A stretch of DNA of 64,000 nt. Source: Syncephalis plumigaleata. Its lineage: Eukaryota; Zoopagomycota; Zoopagomycetes; Zoopagales; Piptocephalidaceae. How positions within the stretch are numbered: position 1 is the first letter of the stretch; every line of letters starts with the position of its first letter. This document shows, piece by piece, positions 38,601 through 51,117 of this stretch. The stretch covers positions 1 to 64,000 of the forward strand of contig JAIXMF010000009.1 in the NCBI GenBank assembly GCA_025201365.1, given 5' to 3'. The position numbers were made by a program, and so were the translations under genes. The notes beneath the pieces are model-generated. The model ran no database searches and was not told the origin of the DNA. It was given only the letters and a program-made list of their open reading frames with translations.

Positions 38601-41010
38601 TATTAACATGCTAATCGATCAAATTAGACATTATTTATGGGAGGAAGGTAGTAATAAGAAGCATGCGATACTCGGAGATATGACCAAGGATCTATTCGAT
38701 TCTAATCAACTGGGTAAGTATATATATTCTATTGCGACTATCTATCTAGTTATTGATGCTAATGAACATGCAATATCAGATGTACAACAACGATCTCAGC
38801 GATTACTAGACGTACTAGTGCAATTAGTATCCCTTGTGTTGAAGGAGAAAGGCGCAGATACAGCAATATATACGCTATTTCGTTTGATTGCTTGTACAGA
38901 ACGAGCGGATTTCATATCGTTAATGTCAATGATATAGATATTAGCGAGTCAATTGCATTGGAATCCACCAAGATTACATCACATCAAGTGCTAGCCCAAC
39001 TGTTACAGCCAGTTCATTTAACAGTGCTCATTACCACCTATTGCCATTTATTATTATGGCATTCACTTCCAAGCAATTATCTCTTATATGCTGCACCTAA
39101 TGATTTCGTAACCATTGGTGGTCTCGTACTTTTACGCTACGACCAGTTGAACGAACTACCAATGAGCGAGATATCCGATTCACCTCTACTCACTAGCGTA
39201 TATGCCATTTGGATTAATGTAATGCAACATTTGCTTTCTATTAAGGATGCAGATGAGCAGGTAGCAGCCGGTGCCATGTCGTTGGAACCATTGATTTGGT
39301 CATTTAAAGCAGCGGCACAAAACTGCCATCACTTAGCGAAGACATTCTCCCTACCCAGAAATGATTTACACGATATTCTAGTAACTTCACTCAATCAATG
39401 GCCAAATGCAACATTAATTGAGTTATACATTGAAATAGAATCAAATGTACGTAATAATGATTAGTACTAATATGTATGTATATATTAACATTATATGTGT
39501 ATATGTGCACTATTTAGAAGGAAAGGGGAATCAACTATTTATCGAACACCATTCAACAACAATTGCAACAGCAAAGTGAAATCGAGCATATCAACTTGAA
39601 TTTCCTATATTATCACTGGATAGTAGAGTATTTGTCGTCGGCATTAATGCAAGAGGATAAGGCACAAGTACGCAATGTGTTATTCAATCAGTTGTGCAAT
39701 TGCATCAAACGATATTTCGATAAAAACAAGATGCATGCCTATACGACACCACAGCATATTGAACCGTTATATCGTAAACTATTGGGATTACCGGCTTCCG
39801 TGCATACACCACCTGTATTGAAGAATATCAGTCTAGACAATACACGTACCGATATCTACCTATGGCTCAACTATTTATTCCTACTGCAACTCATTAATAC
39901 GCGTGCATTCAATGATGGCTTAAGCATGGATGATGCATTTAGTCAAATGTTTACGGCAATTATCTCAAAATCAAACACGATAACATCAATATATCCATGG
40001 GAGGGCACTTTATACGCATTATGGCGAACGTAAGTGGTGATCATTCGTCTATATATACATATATATATATATATATATAATGGTATCCTATCGGTAAATC
40101 TAACATGATCTAGGTTCATTACATGGACGACTGAGCATAAATCCGGCAATTCACTATTGAAACGAGACAAGGAGGATAGAACGCATTTTATTTATTCTTC
40201 ATTGGAGCAGGCGATATCTCAATTGGTCATTAATCATGAACATAGATATAATCCCGGCGATGTCATTCCGATGGCTAAGCTTATTCCGTTAAAGGTAAAC
40301 TAGAAACGAGCAATTGAATAGCTGAGACATCCACGAGAGCAGAGTGGGATTAGTTCACTGGTTATTTATACGAATAATGCCTATCTATCTATATCTATCT
40401 ATACATTTTAACAGGACTGGACGCTCATCAATGGTCTATTGGAGCAATGTATGGATCTTTTACCGGTGCTTTCCCGAGCAAAGAAATCACATCTGTTTTA
40501 CTTGCTTATCGAAAACGTTTACTATTGGCGCATGTATGGCATACTTCATTGTTAATCATCACCTTCATTATCATTTATTCGTAATAACTATGACTTTCAT
40601 TTGAATCATCTAGGTTTATCTATTCGCTGGCAGTTGCCGCCGAATTAAAGGAGGGATATCCACTACAACGCCAATTCGTCAAGATTGAACAGAGCTTCAT
40701 TAACGCGCTGTCGAAGTTTCCTCACGATCAAGCATTGTGGACTATGTGGGGCCATTTTGTCATATAATCAGGCATATTTACACAATACTGACATAGATTG
40801 TAAACTAACTGTAATAGGCGTTTGACTTTTGTTAAGCAACTAACAAGTGCTGTGTCTAATGACAGCAAGGACAAGGACAATGGGGATGACAAGGGCGATG
40901 ATGACGACGACGACAAGACTACCGAGAAGAATGCCTTGCTATCTAGTGTGATCAATGAAGCGAAACGCTACCTGCCCATGCATACGACGACTAATCTTCA
41001 TTGTAGTTAA
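35624..41010 (+). CDS. Red1/ZFC3H1-like zinc-finger protein with HAT-type helical repeats
   Basis: The start MSQLAYANTFPRRRRPLFSR leads into an acidic stretch and a coiled coil (EREVLLERKQREIMAMREKI region, about 35835-36390). At about 37650-37740 lies the defining zinc finger, FAKWCLFEAAGGICRDNSCF with the last ligand in SMHLRDIS, a match to the zf-C3H1 pattern of ZFC3H1 and fission yeast Red1. It is followed by CSYTRGETLEEQVNYTRQIV and, from about 38280, by half-a-TPR repeats (YESMVTQHPDRIDLWIAYAQ, LSRALSVCPASEALWNMYLE). The last exon ends in a long acidic run and LHCS. Red1 and ZFC3H1 connect the Mtr4 helicase with poly(A)-binding factors to send RNAs to the nuclear exosome (MTREC/PAXT). 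About seven introns are seen in the 3' half. A frame break near 36390 divides the 5' half. Confidence 0.85.
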
Positions 41011-41190
41011 TCTGATTCTTTTTTCATAAAGAGCAGATATGTTATAGTTATTTATGGTAATAACTGTAACATATACCGATGAATGACTAGATTTCTGGCA
41101 AGTACAAAAACCAGGTAACTTTAATACTAGATAGACGATGGTCCTAGAAACCATTGATTATTTAGTGTTTATTATTTGTAATATATGTTA

Positions 41191-41225
41191 TATCCATATT
41201 CATATCCATATCCATATCCATATAT
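41191..41225. repeat. CATATC-type minisatellite
   Basis: A six-base unit, TATCCA with variants, is repeated about five to six times just downstream of the Red1-like gene. Confidence 0.7.
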
Positions 41226-41227
41226 TG

Positions 41228-41500
41228 TTAATACGGTGAATACATTTACATACACATAATACACGCTTCTCCAACTCGTTAGCATTGTTAGCCATCAACT
41301 TTTGTTTTTATTAATAAATAGATTTGCATAGTAGTTAGTATCATCGTCTTTGTCATTAAATGATTAATTTTAATGGGATCTGCTCTCAGAACTGCATTCT
41401 GGCACTTATGATCTTTGAATCATAAGAAAATATCCAACTACGCTAGTATATTTGTATCGTTTACCTTATAGAATTAATGATGATAGTTATCGCTATCAAT
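41228..41500. repeat. Dispersed repeat blocks R0, R1 and R2
   Basis: Three short blocks lie side by side. R0 (41228-41260, TTGTTAATACGGTGAATA) resembles 55104-55137. R1 (41265-41360, from CTTCTCCAACTCGTTAGC) resembles 54648-54745 in the same orientation. R2 (41413-41500) resembles 51118-51190 in opposite orientation. The order differs between the two places, so they are mosaic copies. No coding content is seen. Confidence 0.6.
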
Positions 41501-41539
41501 GAAGGATTCATTACCAATAAATCATGTTAGCAATACATT

Positions 41540-41730
41540 GCAACACATGTCGTAGCAGGTGATGCTTGATGTGGTCCCGATCCCTTTAATGTCTTCATGC
41601 CTTCAATCAATGTACCAGGTATCATGGCCGTAATAACATGAAGATTATTGCCGCATAGTTCAAATCCATTCATTGCTGCTATGGCCACCGGGACTACTTT
41701 ATCCGATTCACAATCAATAAATCTAGTGCA
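41540..41730 (-). pseudogene. PUF60/U2AF-like RRM gene fragment (copy 2)
   Basis: Read on the minus strand this gives FIDCESDKVVPVAIAAMNGF, then ELCGNNLHVITAMIPGTLIE, in one frame, followed by a stop. The block matches the last helix and strand of a PUF60-type RRM. No upstream RNP motifs are found nearby, so this is a fragment, one base longer than copy 1 and in frame where copy 1 is not. Confidence 0.5.
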
Positions 41731-42954
41731 ATTTATTAGATGGATTTGTATACACGTCTTGTGTTGTCTTGTAGTCCTATTCGGCTAATGCTATTAACAA
41801 TTTAATAGTTAGCAAACTAGTGAATGGAATGGTCACGTATGCATATGTGCTTACAACGAGAATGTAATACTCGATATTACCAAACTGCTTCAATGATAGT
41901 TTACAGTGTCAACTATACCGTACTAAATAAAACGGATCAACATTACAAATACTCGCATACTCCATAAGAATATGCTGTATTCGATGAACATTGTAAATCG
42001 TGCATTTATTAAATAAATTATGTTGATACTACTTACGGTTAATTGCATAGAGAGCAACGTGTGAACAAAGTGAATACGCGATAAACAATGTAATAAACAA
42101 GCAGTAGTTAGTAGAATGACTGACTTGTCACGATTGAGCAAGAAATGAGCAAGGAAGGGTGCATGAACACGTATGTCAGTTTATTTGAAGAAGCAGTGTA
42201 TGCCTGTAGGTAGATAGAGTATGTAGATGACAGTAAACAAATAAAAATACAAATAAAAGCATGACATAGTGGTGGCATACAAACAGATGACGGAAAAGAG
42301 CGGTAAAAGTAAAAGGTGCATACTACAACGAGAGCGGTGAACGCTTAAGCATTGATAAATAAGCAGGACAGTGATAGAGAACAAAGGACTAGAACGAGCA
42401 ACAAACAAGGCTTATTGGTAAAGTAATAATAACGACAAGTGAGCATGTAGATAGGATAGAGGAAGAGGAAAACAAAGAGATAAATAAAAGTCATAGAGAT
42501 CGTATGACAGAATAGCTGCTATTGGGAGTGTGTATGTTAAAGTGAAAGAGGAAGTAAGCGGAATGCGAATGACACGAAGAAGACGCGTATTACTGAGAAA
42601 GTAAAAGAACTAGCTAGCATATAGTTAAGAGGAAGTGGACGCGTGTTGTTTACTGACAAGTGGGATGTAGTTGACACAAAGAAGACACGTGCTGTGTAAA
42701 GAAATAAATAACAAGGTGAATGAGCAATAGGTGGAATAGTGAATACACGCAGAGTGAAATGGCAGCAGTGACAAGCATGTGTATGTAGTGGGATGAAGTA
42801 GAATGATGGAAATAAATTGGAATGAATAGAGAAAGCAACAGTGAAATGAATGTAGTAGCAAGTATAGAAATATTTGTATGCAGTGATTTAAATTGTTAAT
42901 GACAATAGTAGTACATTTATTGAACAGAATTGTATGGTATATTAGTGATGACAG
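41731..42954. other. Purine-rich kinase 3' flank (arm 2)
   Basis: About 1.2 kb are non-coding. Most of it is rich in A and G on the + strand, with recurring variants of GAAGACACGTG and GAAGACGCGT. It mirrors 718-1954, and about 42065-42690 also recurs at 51290-51935. A reversed AATAAA (TTTATT at about 42915) marks the likely kinase poly(A) signal. Confidence 0.6.
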
Positions 42955-45407
42955 TTAAAAACGCCGTTGTCGCTTTGCTGGTGGCTCAGACAGGTCGGAT
43001 TGTAGGAAGCAGTCAAGCTTGCGCTTCACTTCCTGCGCGGATTTAAACCATGGATGCTGCAGAGCATCCATGGCCGTCATGCGTCGAGCCGGATCGACCT
43101 GGAGAAGGCCATTAACAAAACGCGTCGCTAAACATGATTGATTATAGTTAGTGGATTTTATTAGTGTAATCATAGCAACTTACCTTCATTGACGGGTTCA
43201 TTAAAATTGACAATTTCAAATGGCGCTCGCACATTTAAAATTGTAAGAAGGTATTCTTCATAGGTCCATTTACTGATATACTTCATGAATGGATGAATAC
43301 CTATGACATATCAGGTTAGCTATCGTTGATTTTAAGCAAAGATTAACTTACCACTTAACAAGAAGTATGCAAGGATGCCTATACTCCACATGTCGGCGCT
43401 TTTGGTGAATCCGACATTTGAACCGTGGATATGGGCAACTTTCCATTTGCCCGTGTCGCCTTGTTTCGTGAAGCGTTCAACAACGACGTCTACATTCGCG
43501 CCGCTCAAAAAGACCTCTGGCGCCATGTATTCTGGCGTACCAATAAGTCCTTTAGCAGTTGCAGTTGAGTTTGGGAATATAAGCGACAGCCCAAAATCTG
43601 CCAGGAGGGCGTGTGTACAACCCTCGTCCTTGAAAAGAATATTTTCACGCTATACCTGTGTTAGTATTTATAATAAAGCAAATAACCAAATAGCTTACCT
43701 TGATATCTAGTTGTAAATGAATTACATTAAACAAGTCATCATGAGTAAATATTATTAGTTAATCATAAACATAACTGATTACTTACCAAGGTGAGCTATA
43801 TCGACCTTGTGCAGATCCTAGTAGTGTATGGGTTAATAGAGCTTAGTATTAATCATAGTTGTATTACTTACTTGGACCGCCAGCAGAATTTGGCGGATAA
43901 TTGCCTTGGCCTTGGCTACAGGGAGTGGTGCGGGGTTCTTGGCCAGGTAGTTAAAGAGACTACCTCCTTTGGCTAGCTCCGTGACAACAAACGTGCCACA
44001 ATCGTTTTGATTGAAGCTAATGGCACGTAGTATATGTTGCTGGTGTCGAAATCGTCGCATTATACCCCACTCGTTTGCCAGCGTCATATCGTCGTTATCA
44101 GCTTGCTTGATTGCTGCTGCTTCTCCAGTAGTACAGGATATCCCCTTGTACACTGTACCGAAGGCACCGCTAGATGCGCACGTTAGCTATTCATTATAGA
44201 ACTTTCCTGTATTTAACTATTTGATCACTTACCCGCCGAGACGCTCTGTGGTCTGGTAGTAATCACCCAGCATCTGTACCGTGTTAGTAGTAACATTGTA
44301 TATATTTGTCTCTATTTACCTGTGTATAATAAACAGGCGACCCCTGTTCTGATTCTGCTTGTTCTAATGCAGTATATAGAAATTTGTCTATATATATTGT
44401 TAGCTCAAATTTATCAATGAAGTCGCTGTAACTTACAATTATAAACGTCTATATTGATCGTGCCGACATTTCCAAATGTGCTGTTTTCATTTTCCTCCTG
44501 ATCGTTTACTACAGAAATAATTAACATGAATATTTGACCGCGCATACCAATAACTTACTACTTAAGGCAGTAGAGCCCCCATTCTAATAAACGATTAGCT
44601 AAACATTCAATACATTTGAGCATAGGACTTACTGTGATGTGAATCATACCATTCTCCTAATGAGTTGTAGGTTAGATTATATCCATCGTTTAATATGATT
44701 ATTCTCTTACCTCTGATATGTCGAAAGCGCAGATCTTATCGAGAGGAAGCATATAATCACTAATGTATTACAATTAGTAAGTAGATCAAGGTGACATAGT
44801 AGCGACTTACCAGCAAGATTCATTACCAAACGATAACTTGCTGCCACGGTAAAGTAGCAATTCTATAGATAGGTTAGTTATTGTAGTCAATATCATTTAA
44901 ACACAGCTTACCTTGCTTTTTATCTTGCTCTACCGTTATCCACCCTACTAGCTTCGTGCGCTTCTCCTGCTGAAGCTTGGGCCACTTAAAAGGCACACGA
45001 ATAAATTTACTGTGCTTTTGCTCTACACCTGAGCCACCGTCGCCAGCAATTGATAGTTGCGCTGGTTTCGGTGATGGCTCCGCTGCTTTGACTGGCACCG
45101 ACTCCGAGGCAGCAACAGTAGCAGCAGTGGTAGTAGGAGCAGGAGCAGTGGCAGCAGCAGTAGTAGTAGGGGAGGTGGTAGTGGCCGTAGCAGGAGCAGT
45201 GGCAGAAGCGAGAATAGGAGAAGTGACAGTGGTAGTAGTAGTAGGAGAGGTGGTAGTGGTAGTAGCAGGAGTGGGAATAGGAGCTGAAGTAAAAGCGGCA
45301 ATACGTACTCTTCCATCGTTAATACCAGCGGTAGTAGCTGGTATTATAATAGGCGCGGACTTTGATGCTGGCACTCGTACTGGTGCTGGACCAACACTTC
45401 GTTCCAT
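42955..45407 (-). CDS. Serine/threonine protein kinase, CAMK/Chk2-like (copy 2, nearly whole)
   Basis: The start is MERSVGPAPVRVPASKSAP, followed by a Thr/Ala/Pro-rich tail of about 110 residues. Small exons at about 44630-44930 (GSKLSFGNESC, DYMLPLDKICAFD, NSTFGNVGTINID) are reminiscent of a weak FHA domain, as in Rad53/Chk2, but this is uncertain. The kinase domain has the Gly loop GGGAFGTVYKG, the lysine in AAAIKQ, the catalytic loop HLDIKRENIL, ADFGLS, APE and PWF. HLD in place of HRD is known from several CAMK kinases. About ten introns of near 50 bases are present, all with normal splice sites, so it looks functional. The 3' exons are duplicated at 1-717. Substrate and pathway are unknown; a checkpoint role would follow only if the FHA assignment holds. 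Confidence 0.85.
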
Positions 45408-47369
45408 TTTGAGAGCGCAATCGTTAAGTATATAGCTGTAAGGGTATAGAAAGCAGCAGTAGAGCCGTATGGGATAAGTAAAAGCTTGCGCGTAAATCGA
45501 GGTTGAACTAGATAGTGGATAGAACTGGAAGAGTAGCGGAATAAGAGGTTGTGCATAGCCCAGTACCTACTGTCGCCATCACTAGTGGCTTTATATAACG
45601 CAACACATAGGTCATAAAACTGTAGCTTCAGCTTATACCGCTATACTTCCTCTAGGACGCTTTGAACTTGGGAATATTTCAAACTCATACTGCGTAGAGC
45701 TGAGCTGATTTGAACAAAACTGACCAGCTCTAACACTATAATAATCACATTTTTTTCGATCTTTGCCAATACTTGACCAATTTTGACGCGGCAAGTTTGC
45801 TTGCATAGCTTGACGCTTGACTAAATACGTTGTGCACATTAATGTAGATATCTTTATTCATGATAAATCTCTAGGGCGTATAAGATATTGGTCGTCAAGG
45901 TAAACAAGCAAAGTGACTGCGCTCTTGCATCGTCTTTATTTGGAAGGTGGTTTTGCTCTATGTAAGCAGCCACGATCTGTCTGATTATTGACAAAGGACC
46001 CACACCGATATCGTTTACCAGAATTTCCATCCATCCTTTCTTTTCTCTTTTACTAGCGTTATGAGGTTGGCAGTTCATCCCATTCCTTCGACGCTATTAG
46101 TTCATCCCAATTCAGATATCGCAAGCTATCGTTTTCCTCATTTCTTTGTTCACTTATCCAACACAACGCTTCCAAAAACGATTATCAAACAGCTATTCCA
46201 TCTAGGTTACACAATCCTTACCAAAAAATTCTCACGCCGTTATTCCACTTATGCACTGCAGTTACGTCACTACAACATCGCACTGCAACCTAGCTTAACA
46301 CTGTGCATGTCATTATCGTAAACTACTATTTAGTCCTAGCCTATCAGAACTAACCGACTGCACACTGCACCCGTTACCTATCTCAACTGTCTACGGCTTT
46401 TGCGCTTTTTACTTCTCTTTCGTTTTCCACCCTCATTCTGCTACTCTTTTCTTGTAATGACACTTTCCACATAATACTGTCGTTTATATACATAGAATGA
46501 GTTATCCTTTATTATATTTGTTCGTATGGCGGTAATAATAAGTATGCTAATAGGTACTATATATTTGCGCTTTATTTGCTTGAAAGTACACATGCATGGG
46601 ACATTGGTTGTTGGATCTACAGCAGAAAGTAGCAGTGAGCTTAAGTGACTGGGGGTAGTCCCGGTTGACGAACGTAACAGGCATTGCGACTAAAGTTCCC
46701 GCACGAGTGCTGCAAAACCAGCTCTCCTTAAGTAAGCTGCTATGGGCTGTAGTAATCCGTAATCAATGTAAGCGATATTTGAGTGTCTTGAATAGTTGGA
46801 AGGCTAATTAACGTAGCAGAGTTCTGCTATTACAAGACTTTCATTTATCGCGGTAGGTGGATGTTGTGTATGTCCGCTATTACGCAGATCGAAAGATTGC
46901 TCAATAGTATTCCGTGGGGAATTCTAGGACATACAACAACATTCGCCTCGCTACCCTGTTGCTACTAACCATTTTGATTAATTAGATAGCTGTCTATTCA
47001 TATTACGAGGATACACGCAACGCACAACAATAATTAGAAGGTAAGTAAATATGGCCACTCGTGCATACAATCAATACTAATAGCTGCCGTTTACTAATTA
47101 TACTCTTTATTATTCATTTACAACGCTATCAATCATTTAATTGCTACTATTATAGTCTAGATATCGCAATCATAGGAAGCATATTTGGGTTGCCTAAGCC
47201 AGCATTGTTTGGCTTAGGAGGGATAGGGGTAGCTTACTGGTCTATGGCCGGTATTGCTTTGGGTGTACACAAATATGCTTCCTATGCGGGTTTTCCTTCA
47301 CTTAATAAACATATTATAACATAGTACAATCAACTTAATAACAGTGGATATTGATTACGTTTATCTTTT
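45408..47369. other. Gene-poor region with small unassigned ORFs
   Basis: No gene with recognisable relatives was found in these 2 kb. A minus-strand frame at 45854-46078 (74 codons, with WMEILVNDIGVGPLSIIRQI) and another at 45633-45839 have a protein-like composition but no start context or splice support. On the plus strand 47160-47324 encodes a hydrophobic LPKPALFGLGGIGVAYWSMA stretch that may be one or two membrane helices. The upstream part of the tRNA-synthetase fragment that follows was not found here. Confidence 0.35.
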
Positions 47370-48578
47370 TGCATTCTCATCGTTACTTGTTAGATCATTA
47401 TATCTTACATGGGCTACATTGTTCTGCCACGTTAATTAGAAATGTTTACCAAGTATTCTCGTTCAATAAAGGTATATCGATAAGAAGTGTGAACAGCATA
47501 CTCAACGGTAGAATTAATATTTGCCTTGTTTATTGTAGTTATTCAGGAATTGAATCGCTTTACCAACGCACAACTATCGGCGTTCTACTTTGAATCTATC
47601 AAGGAGCGGCTTTACGCTGACGACAAATTATCGTTGGCACGAAGATTAGCACAGACTGCCGTATACTATGTAAGTCATGGATACTTGATATGCAATTGTA
47701 GCTAAGCAAGGGATACCGCATAGATAATTGAGGTGTACACACGCGCACTCGCACCAATTACTTGTCATTTAGCCGAGGAGATTCAGCTTTTCTCCTCGTC
47801 AACTTGGTCGGCACCACTTGATAGCGTATTCCAGTCAGGATGGATATCTCTGGTAAACACTTGCAATCACAGGGCTATGTATGGTCTAACACTCAAGCAT
47901 TGGCAATGAATAGGATGGCCGTTGGCATAATACTGCTTTGGAGCAAGACTGGATAGTGCTACGACACCTTCGTAGTCAGTACTACCAGTTAGTCGAGAAG
48001 ATGCGACAGGTCAAGTAAGTGCTATCTGCAGTATAACAGATGATTTATTTACAAATCTCATTGACTGACAAGGGAATCAAGACAAGCGCGCAAATCGACC
48101 TGACACTAGAACTAGAAGACAATGCAATGTCTCCACTAGGCCAATTACTACAGAAATACGGTAAGACACTAATAGTAGTAGTAATAGCGATATTGGTTGT
48201 ATATAGCTTATTAAGCAATATGCATTAGCATCGCAACTACCTGAACTGTTCTTGTATGCATCGGTTAATGCTGCTGCACAGTCGACATTAACCACGAGAA
48301 ATGACACTGTCCTTATTAGTGAAACGATATCATTACCAAGTAAGCATGGAGTATGAGGTATGAGTGTGCCATAATAATGACTATTGATCGACAACGTTAT
48401 AGACACTATGAATGGTGCATCTGGTCAAATGATCCTACGTTTATCGGCACGACATAAATGTCCTAGATGTTGGAGCTATCGATCTGATCAACCGGAATGT
48501 CTATGCAATCGATACCAGCTTGTTGTGAACAATAACAAGGGACACATCATTGACACTGCTATGCATTCATATAACTAA
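47370..48578 (+). pseudogene. Isoleucyl-tRNA synthetase, C-terminal part only
   Basis: Spliced translation gives YLLDHYILHGLHCSATLIRN, then ELNRFTNAQLSAFYFESIKE, then RALAPITCHLAEEIQ, the anticodon-binding domain of a mitochondrial/bacterial-type IleRS. It ends with the C-terminal zinc finger ARHKCPRCWSYRSDQPECLC. Six introns with ordinary splice sites separate the exons. The catalytic half with the HIGH and KMSKS signatures is not found in the 2 kb upstream. This is therefore a truncated copy, or the 3' end of a gene whose 5' part was displaced by the rearranged repeats around it. Such a piece alone could not charge tRNA. The intact splice sites suggest that the loss is recent, or that the N-terminal part lies elsewhere. 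Confidence 0.7.
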
Positions 48579-51117
48579 TAGCAACATCCCATCGATGGTG
48601 TCCTAGCATGCCTATTGAATAACGACCTGATTCATTCGATCATCCTGAACACATAGAACCAAGTTGCCAGACACATACCAATTATAAATTGTTACTTTAT
48701 CATACTGTATTCGCGTACGATATTCACTATTAGTTGAATGGATTAGAATGATCAGCTAGCAATTACTACAACTAATGATACCATCATCATCATCAGTTTA
48801 TAAACATCCATATGATATGATCAATTATAGATATTGATACACGCGATACTACTATTATGCAATTTATACTACATTAATTACTGCCAACATAGCGAACACT
48901 CGATTATTACCATTAACGGCACTTCTATATGAGTATGGGCAATCGTCATCTCAATCGGTAAATTAAACTGAGCATATCACATGGCTGACATACCGCAGCA
49001 AGTATTCGGTAATTAGAATGGAGTCGGATGTTATTCTCGGTCGGTGGGTGGACTAACCGACTCAGTCGTCGCCAAAACCCAGCAAGACTAATCATCGAGT
49101 ATAGATTCATCCACGACATACACAATTTGCATCAATGTAGAACAGCAGTTGCTCGAAGAATCAACGTATAATTATTGTAAAGATGGATGTTTATTGTGTA
49201 AAAGCATTGGCAAGAATATCATAGCGAGTACATCATAATAAATATCTGTGTCTACGCTGTATTAAAATGTGCACACAATGGACAGCTTGTCTTTATTATT
49301 ATATGTATAATGACTGTAGAATGGAATAAATGACTAACATTACTGATGGAAATGCCGGAATAGTATAATGGAATGAGTGTATGGAATGATTGATGCTAGA
49401 TGAAAGAGAGGAACGAGTATGCTAAGATAGAGCGTTGATATGGCAGATAGAAGGTAATGAAGCAATAATGAGATAGGAAGGGATACAATAATGACATGTC
49501 GATATAGATCAAAATGATTCACGTTTATTCATGTTGCTAGTGGATGCTTGTCAATGATGGATGGCAATGAGTGTTGGCAATAAGCATTAGCGTGGTTGAT
49601 TATCTCGGTATATTGTCGTTGTTGTTGTTGAATATTAGTTGGTTGACATTTAGTATGGGAATTAGTACATGTTGTCTGGATGTTGTCACTTGTGTTAGCA
49701 ATGAATAGAAATGTCAACTTACCGAATAGAATGGAAATAGTATGTAGTCAATATCATTGACATTTGAGTATTCTAATTGTAATATTGTTAGTGTATTGTA
49801 ATAAATGAACTTACCTGTAATTAATACTTATGAATGAATGAATGAATGAATGAATGAATAAAGTGTTAAGATATGTTATGTCCCCATCATATCCGCAAGC
49901 GGCTGCAATGAATATGTAGCCTTGTATCCAGCGCAATTAAGCATGCTATGTTGAATCGGTTGGAGAGCCTTACGACAAATATACCACTATATTATTAAAC
50001 ATTAATATAATAACATTTACTAGTCCTGTCATGTTAATAACAAGTATATGTAAGCATGTCCCACCATGAACATATACAACCATAAATCTATGGTAATAGT
50101 CAGTTAGCTGGCTATTATCACCACAAACCCATAGTTGCTATTACCAATGACAAGCTTCATAAATATGATTATACTAACATTTAATAATAAAACTACAGTT
50201 GGCAGGCATGTGGTCCATTTATTGCAAATGGCCATACACCACATCGACAGTATGATTATCTTGTTGGCTATGCAAGCATCATAGACGATGCTGCCACTCC
50301 TGTAGCAGTTCATGGTATATTCAACCGAAGCACATACGAGGGATCAGGAAATTAGCACATTTATACAAATGTATTTGTGCTAATAGGACATAACGTATTG
50401 CAATTAGATTGCGATAAATAATGCAGCAAACAATAATTTGACATACACGAAAACACATCATTAAATAGTGTCAGTCACCATCATATCAAGTAAACTAGGC
50501 TTCCCTTCTCCCAGCGAAGGCAGCAACATGATGATCAAATATCACGGCAAAGCATAGCTTAAATGATATTATGATGGCAAATTGACCTAAACACATATCA
50601 ATATAGAATAAAGATACATGTTCAAGTATTTGCAAACCGATACACTCCATAATACTCATATAATAGAGGGGCTATCGCGCTACATTACAACTGAATGACC
50701 TGTAAAAAACAGTGGTAGCTATCCTTACTGTGCAGCTTATACGTCTTCCTTACGAGCAGTTATTTTAGCCCCACCATTTGCTTTGCAGTAGCTTCATATT
50801 ATGTAAATATATGAATGTCCGCAAGCAAGTAGCGTAGAAAACCTACACCCGTTACAGGTACTGGCATTACACTGAGCTGGAAAAAGCCAACTACGCTCAT
50901 TACCCCACTCAGCGCTACGCTACACGCAAACAGTTTACAGAGCACTGACCTATTTTATTTTGCATATGTCTAAACAGAGAAGAGAACAAGAGAAGAGAAG
51001 TGCGAAGAGAAGCGAAGAGAGCAAAGGAATTGCGCATTTTTATTGACTGCCAATTGTATCGTATCTATTAGTCATTTAGGTTGTACAGGATTCAGTATTT
51101 CGTAATGGACGTTTCAT
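48579..51117. other. Gene-poor accessory region
   Basis: About 2.5 kb are AT-rich without a supported gene. At about 50195-50355 the plus strand reads ACGPFIANGHTPHRQYDYLV then GYASIIDDAATPVAVHGIF, which looks like a second decayed RRM related to the PUF60-like fragments, though this is weak. Around 50980-51030 there is a purine run built on GAGAAGAGAAG. Confidence 0.4.
49831..49859. repeat. (TGAA)n microsatellite
   Basis: The four-base unit TGAA is repeated about seven times without interruption. Confidence 0.9.

Larger units (their letters stand above)
41510..43690 (-). repeat. Inverted-repeat arm 2
   Basis: This is the mirror of 1-2177: kinase 3' exons (42955 to about 43671), purine-rich flank and RRM fragment. 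It is almost identical to arm 1 over the kinase and the first 150 bases of its flank, and clearly diverged beyond that. Here the kinase continues to its N-terminus, so this locus is the better candidate for the source copy, or both are copies of a third one. Confidence 0.85.

Noticed and set aside
44977-45435. A 152-codon plus-strand frame rich in Val, Gly and Ala
   Set aside because: It is the antisense shadow of the Thr/Ala-rich kinase N-terminus.
46620-46760. A possible small structured RNA with complementary GGG/CCC stretches
   Set aside because: No tRNA or 5S rRNA core motifs could be fitted, so no RNA gene is called.
49831-49859. A CRISPR-like or telomere-like array
   Set aside because: It is a plain TGAA microsatellite without spacers, and the unit is not a known telomere repeat.
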